Of a stretch of DNA of 64,000 bases, positions 47,095-55,975 are shown in pieces. Location of the stretch: positions 248,001 to 312,000 of the forward strand of contig NZ_VBSL01000003.1 in assembly GCF_006149005.1 (NCBI RefSeq), given 5' to 3'. A program made the position numbers and the translations under genes. Source of the DNA: Larkinella sp. C7. GTDB lineage: Bacteria > Bacteroidota > Bacteroidia > Cytophagales > Spirosomataceae. Position 1 is the first letter of the stretch. Every line of letters begins with the position of its first letter. Below the pieces are notes generated by a model, which was not told the DNA's origin, made no database searches, and worked only from the letters and a program-made list of their open reading frames with translations.

Positions 47095-47184
47095 GAATGA
47101 GTGAATGAGTGAATGAGCGAATGAGCGAATAAAGTACCATGAATCCGGCAGGTTATTCACTCATTCGCTCATTCACTCATTCAC
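47095..47184. repeat. Octamer-based long inverted repeat between rhaI and kinase
   Basis: Left arm (47101-47132) is made of tandem 8-mers GAATGAGT/GAATGAGC and ends GAATAA. Right arm (47153-47184) is its inverted copy with 31 of 32 matches; the spacer is 20 nt. It lies inside the rhamnose operon, immediately upstream of the kinase start. No U-tract. Confidence 0.9.
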
Positions 47185-47192
47185 AATTGAAT

Positions 47193-48467
47193 TTAAAGTC
47201 CTGTGGCGATGGTTTTCAGGCCGCGTTCGCCGATGAGTTGCTGACGGATGTTCAATTGTCGGAAGAGAGCCAGGGGGTGCAAAGCTCCACCGGCGCGCCG
47301 ACGGGCTTCGGCCACCAGGGGCCGGACGTCGGTGCGGTAGGCTTCCTGCAAAATCTCCTGCGCCCGCACCACATCGTTGGCGTCGCGGGCTTCTTCCAGG
47401 GCCGACCGATCGACCAGCAGCGCCTGTGCATAGGCTAATTGAATGGCTTCGACCGATTGCAGCAAATCTTCCAGCGGATCTTTGACGTTGTGGCTGGCGT
47501 CGATCATCCAACCCAGATCGGTCGCGTGATTCATGCCTTTGGCGTCCATACCTTCGATCAATTCGTTGAAAATCAGAAATAACTGATAGGGGCGAATGCT
47601 GCCAACCGTCAAATCATCGTCGCCGTATTTGGAGTCGTTGAAGTGAAAACCGCCCAATTTGCCTTCCATCAGCAGCAGCGAAACGATTTGCTCGATGTTG
47701 GCATTCGGCAGGTGGTGACCCAGATCGACCAGCGTGTAGGCTTTCGGTCCGAGTTTAGTGGCAAACAGCAATGACGAACCCCAGTCGCCGACGGTCATCG
47801 AATAGAAATTGGGTTCAAAGGCTTTGTATTCAACGAAGACCTTCCAGTCGTCGGGCAAAGCTGTGTAGATTTCCTGCAAACTTTCCTGCGTGCGTTCAAA
47901 CGCTTTCCGGAAATTCAATTGCCCCGGAAAACAGGAGCCGTCTGATAACCAGACTGTCAGCGAATTGGAGCCCAGCGCCACCCCGTGTTTAATCACGTCG
48001 ATGTTGTGGTCGATGGCCTGTTGTCGAACCGCCCGGTCGACGTGCTGTAAGGAACCAAATTTGTAGCTATGCTCCTGGTTCGGCTGGTCCTGAAACGTGT
48101 TGGAGTTCATGGCATCAAACCGCAGACCGAAGCTGGCCGCCAGACTTTTGATGGCTTCGCCGTCCGTCGGAATGTCCCACGGAATGTGCAGCGAAATCGC
48201 CCCGCTCGATTGGTTGAGAGCGTGCAATAGGCCCACATCGGCAATTTTTTCTTCCAGCGAACGCGGTTCTCCACCGCCCGGAAAACGCCCGAACCGGGTG
48301 CCGCCGGTGCCGAGCGCCCAACTCGGAATAGCAATCTGAAAATCGATCAGCTTCTGGATGATGGGTTCGGCGTTTGCAATTTCATCCGTCCAGTAGGATA
48401 GCTTGCGCTGGTGCGCTTCCAGTGCCTTCTGGTTATGATCGGCTATTTTATACGCTTCGAGTTGCAT
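47193..48467 (-). CDS. rhaI: L-rhamnose isomerase, RhaI type
   Basis: 424 residues, TIM-barrel sugar isomerase of the Pseudomonas stutzeri RhaI type rather than E. coli RhaA. Metal-site regions are present: EYKAFEPNFY, TLVDLGHHLPN, FHFNDSKYGDDDL and DASHNVKDPLEDL. It converts L-rhamnose to L-rhamnulose in the cytoplasm. It lies between the aldolase/dehydrogenase fusion (123 bp upstream) and the kinase (103 bp downstream), both gaps filled by long inverted repeats. Confidence 0.95.
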   Translation of the reverse strand: MQLEAYKIADHNQKALEAHQRKLSYWTDEIANAEPIIQKLIDFQIAIPSWALGTGGTRFGRFPGGGEPRSLEEKIADVGLLHALNQSSGAISLHIPWDIPTDGEAIKSLAASFGLRFDAMNSNTFQDQPNQEHSYKFGSLQHVDRAVRQQAIDHNIDVIKHGVALGSNSLTVWLSDGSCFPGQLNFRKAFERTQESLQEIYTALPDDWKVFVEYKAFEPNFYSMTVGDWGSSLLFATKLGPKAYTLVDLGHHLPNANIEQIVSLLLMEGKLGGFHFNDSKYGDDDLTVGSIRPYQLFLIFNELIEGMDAKGMNHATDLGWMIDASHNVKDPLEDLLQSVEAIQLAYAQALLVDRSALEEARDANDVVRAQEILQEAYRTDVRPLVAEARRRAGGALHPLALFRQLNIRQQLIGERGLKTIATGL

Positions 48468-48489
48468 GTCAGGGTAAGGGTTTAAGGCT

Positions 48490-48582
48490 GTTGTTACACA
48501 GAGTTAATCAGAGCGTATTGGAGTTTATCAGAAAAAAACTCTGGTTGCCTCTGATGTTCTCTGATTAGCTCTGTGTAACAAC
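48490..48582. repeat. Long inverted repeat between rhaDE and rhaI
   Basis: Arms 48490-48513 and 48559-48582 (GTTGTTACACAGAG, one base, TAATCAGAG) match 23 of 24. The loop is 45 nt and itself holds repeated CTCTG words. It is within the operon and distinct in sequence from the repeat in the next gap. Confidence 0.85.
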
Positions 48583-48590
48583 AACATACA

Positions 48591-50726
48591 TTATCTCACA
48601 AATGCCATCGCCACACCACCATCGACGTTCAGCACGTTGCCGGTCGATTTACTCAATAAACCGCCGACGAACGCGAAACAGGCATTCGCAATATCGTCCG
48701 GCAGAATGATTTCGTTCAGCAAGGTCCGTTTCGCGTAGTAAGCTGGCAGTTCGGCTACCGTTACGCCGTAGGCTTTCGCCCGGCCTTCGGCCCAGGCACC
48801 CGCCCAGATTTTACTGTCGGAAATCACCGCATCCGGGTTCACGACATTGACGCGAATGTGGTCTTTGCCGAGTTCGGCGGCATTGAGTCGGCTCAGGTGC
48901 AATTGGGCCGCTTTCGCCGAACCATAACCGGCATTGTTCGGGCCGGAAACCAGACCGTTTTTGCTGGCGATGTTGATGACGTCGCCCCCCAGTTTCTGCT
49001 TCCGCATGATCTCGACGCCCTTCTGGGTGACCAGAAACTGGCCTTTTACCAGGACGTCATACAGCAGATCCCAGTCTTTTTCGGTATGCTCTTCAATCGG
49101 TTTCGAGATCGACAGACCGGCGCAGTTTACCACAATATCCACCCCGCCAAACGCCAGCGCAGCCGCTTCAAAGGCCTTGCTGATGGTTTCGGCACTGGTT
49201 ACGTCGAGTGTTGCGGAGGTGTGCGTATCCCGGCCGTATTGCTGGCGGAATTCCTCATCCGCGCCTTTCAACCGTTCCGGATCGTTGTCGTTGATGACCA
49301 CCACCGCGCCTTCGGCGACAAACCGCTTGGCAATGGCTTTTCCGATTCCACCCGCACTGCCGGTGATCAGCGCAATTTTGCCCGACAAGGGTTTTGGCTT
49401 CGGCATCCGCTGCAATTTCGCTTCTTCCAGCAGCCAGTATTCAATGTCGAACGCTTCCTGACGCGGCAACGAGGTGTATTCCGAAATGGCTTCCGCCCCC
49501 TTCATCACGTTGATGGCGTTGGTATAAAACTCGGCCGCCACGCGGGCGGTTTGTTTGTCTTTGGCAAACGTAAAGAGGCCCACACCCGGCCACAGGATCA
49601 CGACCGGATTTTTATCGCGGATGGCGGGGCTGTTCGGGTGTTTGCAGGTTTCGTAATACGTCTGGTACATCGCCCGGTAGGCTTCATACGCCGGAGCCAG
49701 TTTTTCCTGAATCGTTGCGGTATCCGTCACATCCTCGTCCGGTTTCAGGTCAAGCACCAGCGGGCTGATTTTGGTCCGCAGGAAGTGGTCGGGGCAGGAG
49801 GTTCCGAGCGGAGCCAGCCGGTCCAGATCATTGGAGTTGATGAATTCCAGCACACGCTCGTCGTCCGTAAAATGGCCGACCATCGGCGTATGGTTGGAGC
49901 AGAAACCGCGCAGAACCGGGGCCAGCGTGGCCGCCTGCTTCAGCCGGGCGTCTTTTTCGAGGCTTTCAATTTTGGCACCACCAAAAACCGGACGGGTTTT
50001 GCCGTAGTTTTCTTCCAGATATTCCGCGCATTTTTCAATAACTTCCAGCGTATTGATGTAGCTTTCGTAGGCCGTGTCACCCCAGGTGAACAAGCCGTGT
50101 GAGCCCAGCATGATGCCCCGGATACCCGGATTCTGCTCCAGGCATTCGGCCAGTTTCAGACCCAGGTCAAAACCGGGACGTTGCCACTCGACCCAGCCGA
50201 TGGTGCCATCGAACAGTTCCTGCGTAATTTTTTTGCCGTCTTTGGCAGCCGCAATCGCAATGGCCGCATCCGGGTGCAGGTGGTCGATGTGGGCAAAAGG
50301 CAGAAAACCGTGCAGGGGCGTATCGATTGAAGGCGCTTTGGAGGACAAATCGAAAATGCAGTGGTTGAACAGTTCCACCATCTCATCTTCAAACTCAATA
50401 CCCCGGTAGACGTTTTTCAGACTCCGCAACCGATCGACGTAAAGTGCCGCCAAACCACTTTTTTTGAGTGTACCAATGTCTCCGCCAGAACCTTTGATCC
50501 ACATCACTTCCGTATCGTTGCCCGTCAGCGGGTCTTTGGCCATCACTTTGCAGGAGGTGTTCCCGCCACCGTAGTTGGTCAGCCGGAGGTCGGCACCTAA
50601 AAGGTTAGAACGATAGATGAGGAGGGCTACTTCGTCACCGGCCAGTTGGGCGGCTTTGGCTTCGTCCCACAAGTAGCTTACATGACGAAACTCGTTCGCC
50701 TGCCGTGTTTTGTTCGTACTGAGCAT
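48591..50726 (-). CDS. Bifunctional rhamnulose-1-phosphate aldolase / lactaldehyde dehydrogenase fusion
   Basis: 711 residues. N-terminal class II aldolase domain (about 25-410) with zinc-site regions (GYGGGNTSCK-like NYGGGNTSC, PFAHIDHLHPDA, GSHGLFTWG). C-terminal SDR domain (about 435-711) with TGSAGGIG, NCAGLS and catalytic Tyr/Lys in YGSAKAA. It cleaves rhamnulose-1-phosphate to dihydroxyacetone phosphate and L-lactaldehyde and oxidises the aldehyde to lactate. Known as RhaE/RhaEW-type in other bacteria. First gene of the rhamnose operon. Confidence 0.95.
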   Translation of the reverse strand: MLSTNKTRQANEFRHVSYLWDEAKAAQLAGDEVALLIYRSNLLGADLRLTNYGGGNTSCKVMAKDPLTGNDTEVMWIKGSGGDIGTLKKSGLAALYVDRLRSLKNVYRGIEFEDEMVELFNHCIFDLSSKAPSIDTPLHGFLPFAHIDHLHPDAAIAIAAAKDGKKITQELFDGTIGWVEWQRPGFDLGLKLAECLEQNPGIRGIMLGSHGLFTWGDTAYESYINTLEVIEKCAEYLEENYGKTRPVFGGAKIESLEKDARLKQAATLAPVLRGFCSNHTPMVGHFTDDERVLEFINSNDLDRLAPLGTSCPDHFLRTKISPLVLDLKPDEDVTDTATIQEKLAPAYEAYRAMYQTYYETCKHPNSPAIRDKNPVVILWPGVGLFTFAKDKQTARVAAEFYTNAINVMKGAEAISEYTSLPRQEAFDIEYWLLEEAKLQRMPKPKPLSGKIALITGSAGGIGKAIAKRFVAEGAVVVINDNDPERLKGADEEFRQQYGRDTHTSATLDVTSAETISKAFEAAALAFGGVDIVVNCAGLSISKPIEEHTEKDWDLLYDVLVKGQFLVTQKGVEIMRKQKLGGDVINIASKNGLVSGPNNAGYGSAKAAQLHLSRLNAAELGKDHIRVNVVNPDAVISDSKIWAGAWAEGRAKAYGVTVAELPAYYAKRTLLNEIILPDDIANACFAFVGGLLSKSTGNVLNVDGGVAMAFVR

Positions 50727-50811
50727 ATCGAATTGATGTCGGAACGCCGACGCGATTGAAACTTCAGAGCCTTAATTCTGTACTAAAAAGCGGTTTTAAC
50801 CAAATTATACC

Positions 50812-50819
50812 CAAAGATA
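50812..50819 (-). promoter_or_regulatory. Candidate -7 element of rhamnose operon
   Basis: Minus strand TATCTTTG matches TAnnTTTG and would give a leader of about 80 nt. No TTG is found at the right distance upstream, so support is partial. Confidence 0.35.
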
Positions 50820-50981
50820 AACGCTTCCGACAGCCTTACTTTCATGTACTGTCCTATTTTGTGCCTGAAAAATGAATTTTCTGTCTGTCAACTCAGGCTT
50901 TGGAGACGACAATCCGCCAATTTAGCACGTTTAAACTCTTTTCTGTTAATTGGGTTTTTTAAATAAAGAATATAAAACCGC

Positions 50982-51821
50982 ATGTTGGCCGTAACACCCG
51001 TCAAAATCCAGAAAATCAGTCAAAACCATGAACCTCAGGAGCACAGCGACCTGCTGGCGGTGGAAGAACCACTGGAAATCCGCCTGGGGTTTGGCCCGCC
51101 CGACGACCGCCAGCAGCGCAGCGTAGCCGTCACGATGCGGACGCCAGGCCACGATGAAGAACTGGCCCTGGGCTTTTTATTTACTGAAAATATACTTTTT
51201 ACGCCTTCCCAAATCATTTCCGTCCGACATTGTGTTACCGATTCGGAGAAAAAAGGCAATGTTCTTCGCGTTGAACTGCAGCCGGACGTCAAAATCGACT
51301 GGCAGCGGCTCGAACGACACAGTTATACGGCTTCCAGTTGCGGGATTTGCGGAAAAGCGTCCATTGAAGCGGTCCAAACCGCTTGTAAGACCCCCCTTTC
51401 TGCCGATTTTCGGGTAGATTCGGAAATTATTCACCGTTTACCGGAAAAACTGCGGGCGGCCCAGCGGACGTTTGCTTGCACGGGAGGACTACACGCAGCG
51501 GCTTTGTTCGATGAAACCGGGCAGTTGCTGCTGGTTCGGGAAGACATCGGGCGGCACAACGCGCTGGACAAACTCATCGGTGCGGCTTTCTGGCAGGGCT
51601 GGTTGCCACTAAGCCGGTTTGGGGTACTGGTCAGCGGGCGCGTTGCGTTCGAACTGGTGCAGAAATGCTGGATGGCGGGTGTTCCGCTGCTGGCCGCCGT
51701 GGGTGCCCCGTCGAGTCTGGCCGTGGAACTGGCAAATGAAGCCGGAATGACGCTGCTCGGTTTTGTCCGGGAAAACCGGTTTAACAACTATACGCTGGTG
51801 AAGAATGTTGTATATTCCTGA
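50982..51821 (+). CDS. fdhD: Formate dehydrogenase accessory sulfurtransferase
   Basis: 279 residues. The catalytic cysteine pair is in SSCGICGKAS (C120, C123). Other conserved blocks: PGHDEELALGFLFTE, RVDSEII-type region, FACTGGLHAAALFD, REDIGRHNALDKLIG and SGRVAFELVQK. It delivers sulfur to the molybdenum cofactor of formate dehydrogenases. No oxidoreductase is adjacent, but a YdeP/FdhF-like subunit begins at 63171, 11 kb away. It is divergent from the rhamnose operon across 255 bp. Confidence 0.95.
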   Translation: MLAVTPVKIQKISQNHEPQEHSDLLAVEEPLEIRLGFGPPDDRQQRSVAVTMRTPGHDEELALGFLFTENILFTPSQIISVRHCVTDSEKKGNVLRVELQPDVKIDWQRLERHSYTASSCGICGKASIEAVQTACKTPLSADFRVDSEIIHRLPEKLRAAQRTFACTGGLHAAALFDETGQLLLVREDIGRHNALDKLIGAAFWQGWLPLSRFGVLVSGRVAFELVQKCWMAGVPLLAAVGAPSSLAVELANEAGMTLLGFVRENRFNNYTLVKNVVYS

Positions 51822-51843
51822 AATTGAATGGCTTGGCTTGGGT

Positions 51844-51867
51844 GGCCCACGGTCAGAACCGTGGGCC
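51844..51867. repeat. Perfect GC-rich hairpin between converging genes
   Basis: GGCCCACGGT, CAGA, ACCGTGGGCC. It lies between the fdhD stop and the stop of the converging TPR gene. No U-tract follows. It could act as a bidirectional barrier. Confidence 0.75.
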
Positions 51868-51883
51868 GTGATGATTCCGATAC

Positions 51884-52495
51884 CTACTGCTTCAGGGCCG
51901 CCAGCCCCTGCACGGCCGAGGAGTCGGTGGGCGTATTGAGCAAAGCCCGGTTGAACAGTCCGCGGGCTTCGTTCGCTTGTCCCAGCATGTATTTGGTCCA
52001 GCCCAGCATGAGCAGGCTGTCATGATCGAAGGGATACAGTTTGAGGACCTTCTGAAAATAGACCTCGGCGGTTTTGTATTCCTTGCGGTAATAAAACACC
52101 AGCCCCATTCGATAATTGGTAAGGGTATGGTTAGGGTCGAGTTTTAAAATCGCCTGATATTGTTCCGTTACCAGGTCCCAGTGGTTAAGGCTCGAGGCAG
52201 GCAGCGCGTAGCCCAGCCGGGCTTCAATGGAAGTTGGTCGCTGCATGATCGCCTTTTCGTAGTAGGTAACCGATTCGGGTAATAAACCGGCGAGGTAGTG
52301 GAGCCAGCCTTGCCGCAGGTTAATTTCATACGAATTGTCGTTCGTTTTCTTCAGAGCTGCGATGGCTTGTTTGTACTCTTTTTTGGTTTCCAGTGTATAG
52401 CTTTCCTTGAAAGCATTTAGCGTTTGGGCGTGTAGTGATGCCAGAGAAATGGCACAAAAAATAAGGATGGCAGCGATTTTTTGCGTGGTTTTCAT
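51884..52495 (-). CDS. Exported TPR protein
   Basis: 203 residues with a signal peptide ending ASLHAQ, then TPR repeats (GWLHYLAGLLPESVTYYEKA, NYRMGLVFYYRKEYKTAEVYF, LLMLGWTKYMLGQANEARGL) spaced 34-36 residues. A scaffold for protein contact in the periplasm. Last gene of the six-gene operon that begins with the PqqD-like gene; 24 bp after the TPR-barrel gene, with which it probably interacts (inference). Confidence 0.85.
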   Translation of the reverse strand: MKTTQKIAAILIFCAISLASLHAQTLNAFKESYTLETKKEYKQAIAALKKTNDNSYEINLRQGWLHYLAGLLPESVTYYEKAIMQRPTSIEARLGYALPASSLNHWDLVTEQYQAILKLDPNHTLTNYRMGLVFYYRKEYKTAEVYFQKVLKLYPFDHDSLLMLGWTKYMLGQANEARGLFNRALLNTPTDSSAVQGLAALKQ

Positions 52496-52519
52496 CGTGT
52501 TAGGTAATTTAAACAGAGA

Positions 52520-53749
52520 TTAAAATGGAATGATAAAACCGCCCGTAACGGTCAGGTAGTGGTAATTTTGATTCAGGATATTCGATCCTTTCCGTTCGTA
52601 TTGGCCGAGCAAATACAATGACGTGCGTTTGCCGACACCAACGTTGAACAGCAGGGTGGTTTTGTCGCGGGTCGGATCTGGTACGTTGTTGTAAATGGCC
52701 GTGGTCGATTCCAGAAAATTAGTGGTTTGGAAATAACCGTAGCCCGCCTTGATGCTAAACTTCGGCGAACTCGTAAAAACCGCATTCAGGCTCCAAAGTG
52801 GATTCCAGGTGCTTGTGAGTGATTTATTCTGAAGCTCATAACTCCCTTGAAACCGTACCCGATGAATGGCATATTCTCCACCCAGCCCGATTTGCCACTG
52901 GCTTTCTTTGTTCGGAATTCCCCCTCCTGGTGGTGGTCCCTGATCAGGCGATGGGGTGCCGCCATTGCTGATTTGCGAATACGTCAGCAACGGAAAGACT
53001 TTCCATTCGTTGCCGCTTCGGGTCAGATTGAGGTGAAAAACCGTACCGCGCTGTTGAAGGCCGGTCATGGCAGTGCCGGTACCCGTGACTGAAAACCGAT
53101 GAAAGGCGGGTGAAACGAGCCAACCGGGCGATAGACGCAAGTCCGTACGAATAAAATACTGGAGCTGAATGAGATGGATATCAGTGCCGTAGCCTTGCGA
53201 AAGTCGACTAAGCGATTGGTATAGGTGCATAAACGGACTAAGGCGGTGCTCCAGGCCAATCGTCAGATAAGTGGCATTTCCGACCTGATCCGGAACCGAA
53301 CTGACCTTGATTCCACTTTCCAGGTTCAGGGAGGTAATGAACTGTCGGGCGCGAAACCCCAGGCGTTGTTGCACAACCGTCGGAAACGCATCGGCACGGG
53401 CAACGGCTTCGGCAGGGCGACCATCATACAGCAAATTGTAGTAGAGATAAACTTGTGCAACCGAATCGCGGTGATCGAAGTGACGCGCTGCGTTCAGATG
53501 CACGATACTTTGGCCGAAATCGCCCCGTAAAAAGCTGGCAATCCCGGCACGCTGGCGTAACGCCAGATAGTCGATTTGGTTGTTGATCGATAATTGGCTT
53601 ATTTTCAATACTTTCCACCAGTTCCGTTGTGCGTAGGTTTCCTGTATCTGGGCTTCAATACTGAGGTAATCCGGTTTGTTCTGGGCAAACCCATCCTGTA
53701 TCACCACCCCCAAAAGGATGGTGGTAATCAACACGGCAGCTTTTTTCAT
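52520..53749 (-). CDS. TPR plus outer-membrane beta-barrel protein
   Basis: 409 residues. Signal peptide (ending QDGFAQ), an N-terminal TPR-like helical part (residues 30-135), then about 250 residues of amphipathic beta strands (TYLTIGLEHRLSPFMHLYQ, RTSLYLLGQYERKG) ending in a terminal Phe, as expected for an outer-membrane barrel. A loop is Pro/Gly-rich (PDQGPPPGGGIPN). Its start overlaps the transporter-peptidase stop by 4 bp. No family name recognised; it is the probable outer-membrane partner of the operon. Confidence 0.8.
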   Translation of the reverse strand: MKKAAVLITTILLGVVIQDGFAQNKPDYLSIEAQIQETYAQRNWWKVLKISQLSINNQIDYLALRQRAGIASFLRGDFGQSIVHLNAARHFDHRDSVAQVYLYYNLLYDGRPAEAVARADAFPTVVQQRLGFRARQFITSLNLESGIKVSSVPDQVGNATYLTIGLEHRLSPFMHLYQSLSRLSQGYGTDIHLIQLQYFIRTDLRLSPGWLVSPAFHRFSVTGTGTAMTGLQQRGTVFHLNLTRSGNEWKVFPLLTYSQISNGGTPSPDQGPPPGGGIPNKESQWQIGLGGEYAIHRVRFQGSYELQNKSLTSTWNPLWSLNAVFTSSPKFSIKAGYGYFQTTNFLESTTAIYNNVPDPTRDKTTLLFNVGVGKRTSLYLLGQYERKGSNILNQNYHYLTVTGGFIIPF

Positions 53750-55953
53750 ACGGTTTCCTCGATTAAAACAGGAGCGGGTAAAACGTCGGTAGAATCGGTA
53801 AACGGCAAAATCTGGCGGACAACCAACGTGCGGTTCTGATGACGAATGGTGAATTGGGCAATGGTTTTGTTTTCGAGCAGCATCTCGAAATGGTACAGTT
53901 TCACCGATTTGCCCAGTACTTCCCTTTTCACAGAAGATTGGATCTTTATCATTTTAGGCCGGATGTAATGATCCATCTGTCCGTAGGTCAGCCGGTAGGG
54001 GTAATGGCGGTAAATGGCAAAGGGAGCTAGAAAATCCTGCACCAAACGCCCCGGGCCCTGATCAATCTGATGGAGCGGAATCTCATCGTCGATGGTGGTA
54101 TTCCTGTAAAATCCCAGCATCACTTTATAGGCCGCCAGGTAGAAATAGTACAAGAGCGTGTGGCGCGGACCACTGTATGATGAGAAATAGAACATCGTTC
54201 CGTCATTGACAAAAAAGGCCGTCGAACCGGTGCCCGCGCAGTGCAGATAAGCTTGGTTCTGGCTTGTTGTGCCCACTACCCATTCCTCCGCAAAGCGTTC
54301 GGTCTCCGATTCTCCCTGAAATTGCAGCACCTGGCCGGGCACAAATCCGAAACTTTCGCGGAGCAGCGGGGTCGTCCGGATGTTGGCTATCGTCTCGTTC
54401 TCCTGCGGCACATCGTAACTTTTCAGGCGGATTTCGGGATGGTTTCTCAGCAGGTAGTAGGTAATCGGATACTGAATCGTCGGTGCGCCCACGTCGGGTG
54501 TTGCCTGTACCTGAAAATGGATGTGTGGCTCTGGCGAACGACCCGAATTACCCAGGATGCCTACGACATCGCCCTTGCGTACATAATCGCCCGGCCGCAC
54601 GGTGAAACTGTCTTTTTTCAGGTGCGCAATCTTGGAATACAGGTAATCGGCGTGTTTGATGACTATCGCGTTGCCCCAGTTTTCCTTCATGTTCATGTTG
54701 CCGATGGGGTTGTCTTCGATACCGTCTACGATGGTCACGACATAGCCCGAAGCCGGCGCTACCACCGGCATGTTGTAACCATAGTAATCATCGGGGGTGA
54801 GGCCGGTGGTCCGGAAGGATTTTTCGGCGACATCCCGGATCACAAAGTCCCAGGCAAACCGGTAGGCGTCTTTGTGGGTGTATTTTCCGTTATAGCCTTG
54901 ATAAACAGTCCATTCTCCGAAAAAAGGAAGGCCAATTTCCAGGTAGGTAGATTTCCCGAACCGTTGCCGGTAGTTTCGAAACGAATACAGATTGATCTCC
55001 GGTGCATCGTGCTGATGGGTCACTTCCACCATTTCCGGAACCAGGCCACCCTTGCGCAGAGCATACATCACCAGCGGGACAATCATCACAAACGGCAGCG
55101 ATAAAACGGGCAAATCCGCCTTGCCGAACAGGTTGGTGCCTGCAACGATCAGCAACACGACCACTGGCATTACCAGTACAACCAGCCCGTAGGTACGCCA
55201 GTTGGGAATGTACATAAATCCGCCCAGTGCAAGGGCTGTCAGGACGAAATTGAAGCCGATAAAATGGTCGCTGATGTGAACGGGGTTACCACCGAGGCTG
55301 CTGAAAAAACCGTATCCCGTCAGAAAACCCAAAACCGATAACGTAAAACTGATGCGGGAAGCCCACAGCATGCCCAGGACCACCAGCAAGCCGGCCACGA
55401 CATTCCCCTGAAACAAAATACCACCCAGCGATTGCAGGTAGAACCGTATCCAGTCGGGCAACGGCCCGTATTGAACAAAACCGTACCACTGGGCCGACTG
55501 GTCGGTGGAAACCGGCTGGAGATGCAGTTCCGAAAAACCGGTTGAGGCCAGCATGACGATCCAGTAAACGCTCACAAAGGCCATGCTCAGCGAGGGGAGG
55601 TTTATTTGGCTCATTTGATGAAAAAAGGCGATGGACAGCCCTACCGTCAACAGACAAGCGACCCCGAATAATCCAAGAAAAGCCCCGTTTACCTGAAGGG
55701 CCGATGCCAGCCCCAGCGAAACCAGCACACCATTGTAGCCCATCATGCCCTGTTTCAGCAGGGCCGGATGGGTTCGGATCAAGAGCCCCAGGAGGTTGCA
55801 AACTACCGCCCCCGTCAGCCCCCACAGGCCCACGGATGGGTTCGTGAACGATGCCAGCAGCACCAGCACACCCGTTACTTTGCTCTGCGTAAAAAACAAT
55901 TGCGCATAGCTATTCAGGACCCCCGTAAAGAGGGTTGTGACGGTATTTTTCAT
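53746..55953 (-). CDS. Urea transporter-like domain fused to M23 peptidase-like domain
   Basis: 735 residues. Residues 1-300 are about ten membrane segments with urea-transporter features, including the GYNGVLVSLGL repeat motif and its second-half counterpart (GNVVAGLLVVLG). Residues ~330-490 are an M23/LytM-like domain (PVVAPASGYVVTIVDG, NWGNAIVIKHADYLYSKIAHL, GRSPEPHIHFQV). HxH is present (H477, H479), but the position of the first metal His in HxxxD appears to be Arg (R365, with D369). The ~245-residue C-terminal beta-rich tail is of unknown type. The domain fusion suggests a channel coupled to an envelope-facing binding or cutting domain. Confidence 0.85.
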   Translation of the reverse strand: MKNTVTTLFTGVLNSYAQLFFTQSKVTGVLVLLASFTNPSVGLWGLTGAVVCNLLGLLIRTHPALLKQGMMGYNGVLVSLGLASALQVNGAFLGLFGVACLLTVGLSIAFFHQMSQINLPSLSMAFVSVYWIVMLASTGFSELHLQPVSTDQSAQWYGFVQYGPLPDWIRFYLQSLGGILFQGNVVAGLLVVLGMLWASRISFTLSVLGFLTGYGFFSSLGGNPVHISDHFIGFNFVLTALALGGFMYIPNWRTYGLVVLVMPVVVLLIVAGTNLFGKADLPVLSLPFVMIVPLVMYALRKGGLVPEMVEVTHQHDAPEINLYSFRNYRQRFGKSTYLEIGLPFFGEWTVYQGYNGKYTHKDAYRFAWDFVIRDVAEKSFRTTGLTPDDYYGYNMPVVAPASGYVVTIVDGIEDNPIGNMNMKENWGNAIVIKHADYLYSKIAHLKKDSFTVRPGDYVRKGDVVGILGNSGRSPEPHIHFQVQATPDVGAPTIQYPITYYLLRNHPEIRLKSYDVPQENETIANIRTTPLLRESFGFVPGQVLQFQGESETERFAEEWVVGTTSQNQAYLHCAGTGSTAFFVNDGTMFYFSSYSGPRHTLLYYFYLAAYKVMLGFYRNTTIDDEIPLHQIDQGPGRLVQDFLAPFAIYRHYPYRLTYGQMDHYIRPKMIKIQSSVKREVLGKSVKLYHFEMLLENKTIAQFTIRHQNRTLVVRQILPFTDSTDVLPAPVLIEETV

Positions 55954-55975
55954 AGATAAAAAGGATTGAAGAAAC

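Noticed and set aside
48858-50102. 414-codon plus-strand frame over the aldolase/dehydrogenase fusion
   Set aside because: Antisense shadow of a well-conserved enzyme; Phe/Gly/Val-rich with no motif.
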